Source: Paenibacillus aestuarii
GTDB lineage: Bacteria > Bacillota > Bacilli > Paenibacillales > NBRC-103111
DNA: 64,000 nt
Reading direction: 5' to 3'
Assembly: GCF_027789125.1 (NCBI RefSeq)
Contig: NZ_JAQFVF010000033.1
Span: 186,001-250,000, forward strand
This document shows positions 58,003 to 64,000 of this stretch, one piece after another. The notes beneath the pieces were generated by a model. It saw only the letters and a program-made list of their open reading frames with translations. It made no database searches and was not told the origin of the DNA. A program made the position numbers and the translations under genes. Position 1 is the stretch's first letter. The number at the start of each line of letters is the position of its first letter.

Positions 58003-58033
58003 ACGGATTCGACGCGATTAGAAATATGAAGCA

Positions 58034-58166
58034 TCAGGTAATATCTACTGCACCTATATCACTGTAGATACTCGATCATGCCGTGGGCGTCAGCCGCCTT
58101 AGATGTGGATCATCAAAGGTGTGATGTGAGGGAGGGTTAGATGCCCTATCATTTTTATTAAAAAAT
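58034..58166 (+). ncRNA. EAR (eps-associated RNA)-like antitermination element, second copy
   Basis: Stems TATCTAC/GTAGATA (58042-58048, 58064-58070), GATG/CATC (58102, 58111), AGGG-TTAGATG-CCCT (58133-58147) and ATTTTT/AAAAAT (58151-58166). Compared with the first copy, G-C becomes A-T in the first stem and C-G becomes T-A in the second, keeping the pairs. It lies 32 bp after the kinase stop, at the head of the galU-to-end operon. Confidence 0.78.
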
Positions 58167-58170
58167 CGAG

Positions 58171-58217
58171 GTGCACGGTTCTAAACACGTGATTAGGACA
58201 GTGAACTTGGCTTTTTT
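58171..58217 (+). terminator. Terminator-like hairpin after the second EAR copy
   Basis: GTTCTAA pairs with TTAGGAC (one G-U), extended by GTGCAC/GTGAAC, and is followed by T6 (58212-58217). Reading through it would need antitermination. Confidence 0.65.
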
Positions 58218-58274
58218 AATGTAAAAAAACTACATATCTAATTTATATATGGAAATAAAAAGGAGGAGTAGACG

Positions 58275-59168
58275 ATGAAATCGAGAGTTAAAAAAGCAAT
58301 TATCCCTGCAGCGGGCTTGGGGACAAGATTTCTCCCAGCGACAAAGGCAATGCCGAAGGAAATGCTCCCAATTGTAGATAAACCGACGATTCAATACATT
58401 GTTGAAGAGGCTGTTGCATCCGGGATTGAAGATATCATCATTGTAACGGGGAAAGGAAAGCGAGCGATTGAAGATCACTTCGACAACGCTTTTGAGCTTG
58501 AGTATAATCTCGCTGAAAAGGGGAAACATGCCTTACTGGAAGAAGTGCTAAGACCCGCCAAGGTCGAAATCCACTATATTCGTCAAAAAGAAGCCAAAGG
58601 ATTGGGTCATGCGGTATGGTGTGCACGGCGCTTCATTGGCAACGAGCCGTTTGCCGTATTGCTGGGGGATGATATCGTATCCGCTGAAACCCCATGCTTG
58701 AGACAGCTCATGGACCAGTATGAACTTACGCAATCTTCCGTCATTGGTGTACAACCAGTTTCCGACCAAGAAACCAGACGATATGGCATCATCGATCCGA
58801 TCGGCAGAAACGGCAGCTTGTATCAAGTGCGTGATTTTGTAGAGAAGCCGGCTCCTGGTACAGCGCCTTCCAACTTGGCCATTATGGGACGTTACATTTT
58901 AACACCGGAAATCTTTGATTTCCTCTCCCTTCAAGAACTTGGCGCCGGTGGCGAAATTCAACTGACCGATGCCATCAGTAAATTAAATAAGCTGCAGCAA
59001 GTGTATGCTTATCATTTTAGCGGCACGCGCTATGATGTGGGAGAGAAGCTTGGTTTCATACTTACATCCTTAGACTTCGCATTAAGAAATGACGAGCTCA
59101 GATTACCACTGCTGAAGGCTTTGCATGAAGTTATAGAAAGAGAAACATCCCCCCGAGCAATTGGATAG
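58275..59168 (+). CDS. galU: UTP-glucose-1-phosphate uridylyltransferase
   Basis: 297 residues: [36 protein letters not shown] (the nucleotide-binding Gly-rich loop and KEMLP), [44 protein letters not shown] and [10 protein letters not shown]. It makes UDP-glucose, precursor for the GalE and 6-dehydrogenase routes. Ribosome site AGGAGGAG; it leads the third block after the EAR element. Confidence 0.97.
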   Translation: MKSRVKKAIIPAAGLGTRFLPATKAMPKEMLPIVDKPTIQYIVEEAVASGIEDIIIVTGKGKRAIEDHFDNAFELEYNLAEKGKHALLEEVLRPAKVEIHYIRQKEAKGLGHAVWCARRFIGNEPFAVLLGDDIVSAETPCLRQLMDQYELTQSSVIGVQPVSDQETRRYGIIDPIGRNGSLYQVRDFVEKPAPGTAPSNLAIMGRYILTPEIFDFLSLQELGAGGEIQLTDAISKLNKLQQVYAYHFSGTRYDVGEKLGFILTSLDFALRNDELRLPLLKALHEVIERETSPRAIG

Positions 59169-59180
59169 GAGGAGCAAAGT

Positions 59181-59873
59181 GTGTCGAATTTACCGAATGA
59201 GACCCAGGTTATGGATTCGAATTCATATTATCCAAGACCAAAAGTGTTAGTAGCTAAGGAAGTGAAGGCACACTATATCGTCACCAAACGAATCCTCGAC
59301 TTCACGGGAGCACTGGCAGGCATCCTATTTTTATTGCCGGTGTTTGTGATTGTTGCTGTGTTGATTAAGCTGGAGGACCCTAAGGGGTCCATTTTCTTTT
59401 ATCAGCAGCGGGTTGGCAAGGGTGAGCAAGTATTTCGCATGTACAAATTCAGGTCGATGGTCTCCGATGCGGAGCAGATGCTTGAAAGTCTTCTGGCGAA
59501 GAACGAGATTCAGGGGCATATGTTCAAAATGAAAGAGGACCCTCGCATTACGAAGGTGGGAAAATTCATTCGCAAAACCAGCATCGATGAGCTTCCGCAG
59601 CTCTGGAACGTGCTGACTGGTGACATGAGTCTGGTCGGCCCAAGACCTCCGCTGATTCGCGAAGTGGAGCAGTACACCAAGTACCATAAGCAGCGTTTGC
59701 AGGTGACACCGGGCTGTACAGGGCTGTGGCAGATTAGCGGAAGAAATAGCGTGAGCTTCGAGCAAATGGTGGAGCTGGACTTGGCGTATATCAATAAACG
59801 AAGCATTTTATTTGATGTGAAAATCATGTTGAAAACAGTGAAAGTCCTTCTTGGTTCGAAGGATGCTTTCTAA
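59181..59873 (+). CDS. Sugar transferase, catalytic-domain-only (initiating)
   Basis: 230 residues, GTG start with AGGAGG upstream. It has one membrane helix (about 42-62) and then the full catalytic domain: [92 protein letters not shown]. It lacks the N-terminal membrane and Rossmann domains of the enzymes at 310 and 45614. Likely starts a different repeat unit. Confidence 0.93.
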   Translation: MSNLPNETQVMDSNSYYPRPKVLVAKEVKAHYIVTKRILDFTGALAGILFLLPVFVIVAVLIKLEDPKGSIFFYQQRVGKGEQVFRMYKFRSMVSDAEQMLESLLAKNEIQGHMFKMKEDPRITKVGKFIRKTSIDELPQLWNVLTGDMSLVGPRPPLIREVEQYTKYHKQRLQVTPGCTGLWQISGRNSVSFEQMVELDLAYINKRSILFDVKIMLKTVKVLLGSKDAF

Positions 59874-59893
59874 CTAGATAAAGAGGTGTCGAG

Positions 59894-60835
59894 ATGGAGC
59901 TTGGAGCAAAAATATATGTGGCTGGACATAGAGGTTTAGTTGGCTCTGCGATTTTGCGAGCTTTGCAAGCAAAAGGGTATACGAATCTAGTCGTTCGTAC
60001 CCGTTCGGAATTGGATCTTAGAAATCCGAATGAAGTGGCTGCATTTTTTACGCAGGAACAGATTGATTATGTCTTCTTGGCGGCAGCCAAAGTAGGGGGC
60101 ATTGTAGCTAATAACGAGTACCCTGCTGATTTCATTCGAGATAATCTGCTCATTCAAACGAATGTCATTGATACGGCTTATCGAAATAAAGTGAAAAAAT
60201 TATTGTTCCTGGGCTCGACCTGCATTTACCCAAAACTGGCTCCACAACCACTGAAAGAAGAATATTTACTGACGGGCGAGCTGGAAGCGACCAACGAACC
60301 TTACGCAATTGCCAAAATTGCTGGAATAAAGATGTGCCAATCGTATAACCGCCAATACGGGACGAAGTATATTTCGGTGATGCCAACGAATTTGTATGGC
60401 TCTAATGATAATTTTGACTTGCATTCTTCTCACGTTTTACCAGCCTTAATGCGTAAGTTTCATGAAGCCAAAGAAAATCAATCACCTAACGTCATCGTCT
60501 GGGGGACGGGCACACCGAAGCGTGAATTTTTGTACTCCGATGATTTGGCGGACGCGTGCTTATTCCTTATGGACAATTATGAAGGAAACGATATCGTGAA
60601 TATCGGTGTAGGTGAAGATGTTTCGATCAAAGACCTGGCGGAGACGATTGGAAGTATTGTGGGCTATAAAGGTGAAATTATTTTTGACACAACCAAGCCG
60701 GACGGAACACCTCGGAAGCTTGTCGATGTGATGAAGATCAATCAGTTAGGCTGGAAAGCAAAGGTATCCTTAGAAGAGGGCATTGAGCGGGCTTACGCGT
60801 GGTTCTTGGAAAATAAAGCGGTAATGACAAAATAA
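59894..60835 (+). CDS. fcl: GDP-L-fucose synthase
   Basis: 313 residues: [28 protein letters not shown], catalytic Tyr137-X3-Lys141 (EPYAIAK), [19 protein letters not shown] and [18 protein letters not shown]. It converts the 4-keto-6-deoxy product of Gmd to GDP-L-fucose by epimerisation and NADPH reduction. The gene precedes gmd, so the order is reversed compared with enteric clusters. Ribosome site AAGAGGTG. Confidence 0.97.
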   Translation: MELGAKIYVAGHRGLVGSAILRALQAKGYTNLVVRTRSELDLRNPNEVAAFFTQEQIDYVFLAAAKVGGIVANNEYPADFIRDNLLIQTNVIDTAYRNKVKKLLFLGSTCIYPKLAPQPLKEEYLLTGELEATNEPYAIAKIAGIKMCQSYNRQYGTKYISVMPTNLYGSNDNFDLHSSHVLPALMRKFHEAKENQSPNVIVWGTGTPKREFLYSDDLADACLFLMDNYEGNDIVNIGVGEDVSIKDLAETIGSIVGYKGEIIFDTTKPDGTPRKLVDVMKINQLGWKAKVSLEEGIERAYAWFLENKAVMTK

Positions 60836-60856
60836 AAAAATTACGTGGAGGAACCA

Positions 60857-61936
60857 ATGAAAAGGGCACTAATTACTGGGGTAACAGGGCAAGATGGATC
60901 GTATTTGGCAGAGTTTCTTTTGGAAAAAGGCTATGAGGTACATGGGGTCATTCGCCGTAGTTCCTCCTACAATCAAGAGCGTCTGGAAGATATTCTCGAT
61001 GATGAAGCTGCAGGTGCTTTACTGAGCAACCAAAACTTTCATCTCCATTATGGGGATGTTACAGATACTTCCAATGTCATTCGGCTTATGAGTGAAATTC
61101 GCCCGGATGAGCTGTACAATCTGGCAGCACAATCCCATGTGCGTGTCTCTTTTGATATGCCAGGTTATACACTCGACGTCGATGGCAAAGGTACGCTGAA
61201 CATTCTCGAAGCTGTGCGAATTTTGGGATTAACCGATAAAACGAAAGTCTACCAAGCATCGACTTCAGAGCTGTACGGCAAGGTCCAAGAGGTTCCGCAA
61301 AAGGAAACGACGCCCTTCTACCCACGTTCTCCGTATGGTGTGGCGAAAATTTATGGCTTCTGGATTACAAAAAACTATCGTGAATCGTATAACATGTTCG
61401 CAGTGAATGGTATCTTGTTTAATCATGAGTCCGAACGCCGAGGCGAGACTTTCGTCACGCGTAAAATTTCACTGGCGGCCGCAAGGATTGCCCAAGGCAA
61501 ACAGAAAAAGCTATCACTCGGCAACCTGGATTCTTTGCGGGATTGGGGCTACGCCAAAGACTACGTGGAATGCATGTGGCTCATCCTTCAACATGATAAA
61601 CCGGAAGACTTCGTCATCGCTACGGGTGAAATGCACACCGTTCGTGAGTTCGTTGAGCTAGCTTTTAACCATGTTGGGATCGAAATCGAGTGGACAGGTA
61701 AAGGCGTTGATGAAAGAGGGATTAACAAAGCGACCGGCGATGTTCTTGTGGACGTTGATCCGAAGTTCTTCCGCCCGACTGAGGTTGATCAACTGTTAGG
61801 CGATCCGACTAAGGCAAGAACTTTGTTGGGATGGAACCCGACTAAGACTTCGTTCGAAGAGCTGGTGCGCATCATGGTGCAGGCGGATATGAAGAAGGTT
61901 GAGAAGGAAGAGCGAGTTAAGAAGATGTTTGATTGA
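60857..61936 (+). CDS. gmd: GDP-mannose 4,6-dehydratase
   Basis: 359 residues from ATG 60857 (GTGGAGG upstream). [62 protein letters not shown], Tyr160-X3-Lys164 (SPYGVAK), [37 protein letters not shown]. It makes GDP-4-keto-6-deoxymannose, the step before the fcl product. No GDP-mannose pyrophosphorylase gene is in the window. Confidence 0.97.
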   Translation: MKRALITGVTGQDGSYLAEFLLEKGYEVHGVIRRSSSYNQERLEDILDDEAAGALLSNQNFHLHYGDVTDTSNVIRLMSEIRPDELYNLAAQSHVRVSFDMPGYTLDVDGKGTLNILEAVRILGLTDKTKVYQASTSELYGKVQEVPQKETTPFYPRSPYGVAKIYGFWITKNYRESYNMFAVNGILFNHESERRGETFVTRKISLAAARIAQGKQKKLSLGNLDSLRDWGYAKDYVECMWLILQHDKPEDFVIATGEMHTVREFVELAFNHVGIEIEWTGKGVDERGINKATGDVLVDVDPKFFRPTEVDQLLGDPTKARTLLGWNPTKTSFEELVRIMVQADMKKVEKEERVKKMFD

Positions 61937-61965
61937 TTCGGAAAAGATATTTTATGGGTGAAAAG

Positions 61966-63222
61966 ATGAGAAGCGAAAAGAAAAAGCTCTTAATATACGC
62001 ACACTACTATACACCGGATGTGGCCTCCACAGGTCAGATTCTGAAAGAACTGGCGGAAGGCATGCTACACGCATTTGATATAACGGTCATCTGTGTAGTT
62101 CCTTCTTATACAGGCAAGATTGCTCCTGAGTATAAGACAAAAATGTTTTATAGCGAAAAGATTAACGGTGTTAAGGTTATCCGAATCCGTGTGCCGGAGT
62201 TTTCCAAGGGCCATAAAGTCAGCAGGATTAAAAATATTCTAGCTTACTTTTTTGGGGCGTTAATAGCCACTTTTAAGGTAGGGAAAATGGATTTTGTATA
62301 CTCCATTTCTCAACCACCCATCCTTGGCGGGTTATTAGGGGTTTGGGGCAAATGGATGAAGCATGCCAAGTACATCTATAATATTCAGGACTTTAATCCT
62401 GAACAAACCATGGCTGTTGGCTATAGCAACAATAAGGCGGTCCTGAAACTGATGCTGCTGCTTGATAAGTTTAGCTGTAGATATGCGGACAAGGTCATCG
62501 TCGTCGGGCGAGACATGGTTGAGACGCTGAAGGGTAGATTTGGTGGTATTAATGTACCGAATCATGTCTTTATCAATAACTGGATCGATGAGAAGGAAGT
62601 TTATCCGTTACCGGCTGGTCATGAAAAAGTGTTGGCTTTTAAAAAGAAGTATGGATTGGAAAATAAGTTTGTCATTATGTATTCGGGTAACCTGGGACTG
62701 TATTATGATCTCGAGAATTTAATGGATGTCATTAAGGAGTTTAAAAATAGGGACGATGTGGTCTTCGCCTTTGTTGGAGAGGGCACAATTAGAAATAATC
62801 TGGTTCAGTTTACAGAGAAGCATGCTCTGAATAACGTAACCTTCATTCCTTATCAGGACAAAGCGGAACTGGTTTATAGCCTGAATGCAGGGGATGCACA
62901 CTGGTGTCTTAATGCCAAAGGGATTAAGGGAGTATCCGTCCCAAGTAAGCTCTATGGCATTATGGCGACGGGGAAGCCAATCCTTGCTGCGCTCGAAAAA
63001 GGATCTGAAGCACGCTTAATTATTGAGGATACGAAGTGTGGTTATGTGACTGAACCAGGTAATTACGATGAGATTAGGTTAATCATTGAAAGATTTTTAA
63101 GTGAGAAAGGGACTTCTGCACCTGCTGAAATGAGTGAACGTGGAAGAACCTATTTGGTTAAGAATTTGACAAAAGATGTTTCGATAAAGAAGTATGTTGA
63201 GTCTATTACGTCCTGTTATTGA
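61966..63222 (+). CDS. Glycosyltransferase family 4 (WbuB-like)
   Basis: 418 residues from ATG 61966 (GGGTGA upstream); a TTG at 61933 that overlaps the gmd stop is an in-frame alternative. KLLIYAHYYTPDVASTGQILKELAEG, VVPSYTG, YSISQPPILGGLLG, NIQDFNPEQ, VFINNWIDEKEVYPL, VIMYSGNLGLYYDLENLM, FVGEGTIRNNL, FIPYQDKAELVYSLNAGDAHWCLN and SKLYGIMATGKPILAA. WbuB-type enzymes transfer fucose or fucosamine-like sugars, which fits its place after fcl and gmd. Confidence 0.92.
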   Translation: MRSEKKKLLIYAHYYTPDVASTGQILKELAEGMLHAFDITVICVVPSYTGKIAPEYKTKMFYSEKINGVKVIRIRVPEFSKGHKVSRIKNILAYFFGALIATFKVGKMDFVYSISQPPILGGLLGVWGKWMKHAKYIYNIQDFNPEQTMAVGYSNNKAVLKLMLLLDKFSCRYADKVIVVGRDMVETLKGRFGGINVPNHVFINNWIDEKEVYPLPAGHEKVLAFKKKYGLENKFVIMYSGNLGLYYDLENLMDVIKEFKNRDDVVFAFVGEGTIRNNLVQFTEKHALNNVTFIPYQDKAELVYSLNAGDAHWCLNAKGIKGVSVPSKLYGIMATGKPILAALEKGSEARLIIEDTKCGYVTEPGNYDEIRLIIERFLSEKGTSAPAEMSERGRTYLVKNLTKDVSIKKYVESITSCY

Positions 63223-63251
63223 AGTTAGAATGGCTGGAGAGGTACCTCGAT

Positions 63252-63815
63252 ATGAATAGTAACTGGTTTAAATTTTTAATGAAGCTAATGAAAGTTGAAT
63301 ATGGCAAGAAGCTCTTGTTGGAAGGGGTTCCTGTGATCTTCAAGAAATCTGGAGCCAAATTGGTTGTGGGCGAAAATGTCACCATTAAATCCTCCTTCCT
63401 TTCGAATTTGGTGGGCTTATATCAACGCACCATTATCATCGCGAGAACTCCGGAAGCAGAGATCCGTATCGGTGATAATGTCGGTATTTCTGGGGCTACG
63501 ATATATGCAAGAAAATCCATTACAATCGGCGAGAACACATTAATCGGCGGCAACGCAAAGATTTTGGATAACGATTTTCATCCGATTGAAATCGAGGCCC
63601 GAAATGCGGATGTGAAAGAAAAGATTGGAACCAGACCAATTATGATTGGGAAGAATTGTTTTATTGGGTGTAACTCTCTGATCCTAAAAGGTACAGTGCT
63701 GGGAGACGGTTGTGTTGTTGGAGCCGGTGCTGTGGTCAGTGGGAAGTTTGAGGAGAATTGTGTGATTGCAGGGAATCCGGCTAAGGTGATTAAGAGACTA
63801 GAGATAAGTAAGTAG
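63252..63815 (+). CDS. Hexapeptide-repeat acyltransferase
   Basis: 187 residues from ATG 63252 (GGAGAGG 9 bases upstream). The left-handed beta-helix runs over most of it: EIRIGDNVGISGATIYARKSITIGENTLIGGNAKILDNDFHPIE, then IMIGKNCFIGCNSLILKGTVLGDGCVVGAGAVVSGKF, ending AGNPAKVIKRL. The DNDFHP motif contains the catalytic histidine of maltose-O-acetyltransferase-like enzymes. It probably O-acetylates a repeat-unit sugar. Confidence 0.92.
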   Translation: MNSNWFKFLMKLMKVEYGKKLLLEGVPVIFKKSGAKLVVGENVTIKSSFLSNLVGLYQRTIIIARTPEAEIRIGDNVGISGATIYARKSITIGENTLIGGNAKILDNDFHPIEIEARNADVKEKIGTRPIMIGKNCFIGCNSLILKGTVLGDGCVVGAGAVVSGKFEENCVIAGNPAKVIKRLEISK

Positions 63816-63823
63816 GGGGCTAT

Positions 63824-64000
63824 ATGGTAGATTTAACAGTTGTCATACTTACGAAAAACGAAGAAAAAAATCTAAGAAAATGTATCGAGTCATTTCGTGG
63901 CATTGCTAAGCGATTTGTTATCGTAGATAGCTTTAGCACAGACGGGACAGAGTCGCTTTGTAAAGGATTAGACTCAGAGCTACGACTGATTGGAAGTAGA
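63824..64000 (+). CDS. Glycosyltransferase family 2, N-terminal fragment
   Basis: The first 59 codons lie before the window end, from ATG 63824 with GGGGG upstream. MVDLTVVILTKNEEKNLRKCIESF and FVIVDSFSTDGTESL are the nucleotide-binding GT2 start (ILTKNEE; VDSFSTDGT). The rest, with the donor DXD and catalytic base, is outside the window. Confidence 0.88.
   Translation, partial: MVDLTVVILTKNEEKNLRKCIESFRGIAKRFVIVDSFSTDGTESLCKGLDSELRLIGSR

Noticed and set aside
1..64000. CRISPR arrays, insertion sequences, rRNA genes or prophage modules
   Set aside because: No regularly spaced repeats, transposase frames, rRNA segments or phage structural genes were seen.

Overview
The window looks like a chromosomal segment of a spore-forming, S-layer-bearing Firmicute of the Paenibacillaceae (most likely Paenibacillus). 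The evidence is: the ydcC-alr-ndoAI-ndoA-tex-cmpA-sprT gene order shared with Bacillus, the spore-cortex gene cmpA, an SLH-domain protein, several proteins with copper-amine-oxidase-type stalk domains, strong AGGAGG ribosome sites, and mixed mid-GC and AT-rich composition.

Layout. (1) 1-2866: the tail of a polysaccharide cluster (GT2 fragment, a polyprenyl-phosphate sugar transferase, an AT-rich epimerase, a 42-residue membrane peptide), then an acyltransferase on the opposite strand. (2) 4176-12022: core genes: ydcC-like lipoprotein, alanine racemase, the EndoAI/EndoA toxin-antitoxin pair, Tex, a nuclease-like/winged-helix protein, cmpA, a hypothetical gene, and a SprT-like metalloprotease. 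(3) 12045-12575: tRNA-Asn, -Ser, -Glu and -Leu. The 3' half of tRNA-Leu plus its terminator is repeated 2,520 bp downstream (94 bp, one mismatch). It brackets an AT-rich insert that carries a secreted S1-type protease broken by one in-frame stop and a lipoprotein, but no integrase. (4) 15149-23637: lipoprotein, HD-GYP protein, acyl-CoA/ACP synthetase, a cupredoxin protein followed by a two-domain multicopper oxidase, small membrane and Gly/Pro-rich proteins, and a LuxR-type regulator. (5) 23905-49171: a large exopolysaccharide (EPS) region: LCP ligase, integrase-like protein, XRE regulator, PilZ-like and YdcF-like proteins, two beta-helix proteins, then a long collinear cluster from galE to a polysaccharide deacetylase. 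That cluster includes wbpB-A-D-E and a WbpI/WecB epimerase, flippase, Wzy, three GT4 enzymes, an initiating transferase and three deacetylases. (6) 49226-58002: a divergent membrane-anchored beta-helix protein, then two CapA/CapB (Wzz/BY-kinase) pairs. Each pair is followed by an EAR-like antitermination RNA; a YwqE-type phosphatase and an SLH protein lie between them. (7) 58275-64000: galU, a short sugar transferase, GDP-fucose genes fcl and gmd, GT4, a hexapeptide acyltransferase and the start of a GT2 gene.

How it works together. The cluster can make UDP-glucose/galactose, GDP-fucose and a diacetamido-uronic acid donor. It can start chains with several polyprenyl-phosphate transferases, flip and polymerise them (Wzx/Wzy), control length by CapAB tyrosine phosphorylation reversed by a YwqE-type phosphatase, and trim or modify the product with deacetylases and beta-helix enzymes. 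LCP and SLH proteins would link polymers to the wall.

The most interesting signal is a 15-bp palindrome, GATACA-N3-TGTATC. It is repeated at least a dozen times, almost only in the long non-coding gaps in front of EPS genes. In three promoters it sits at the same place between the -35 and -10 boxes, with a second copy 30-35 bp downstream. An XRE-type regulator encoded inside the region is the obvious candidate to bind it.
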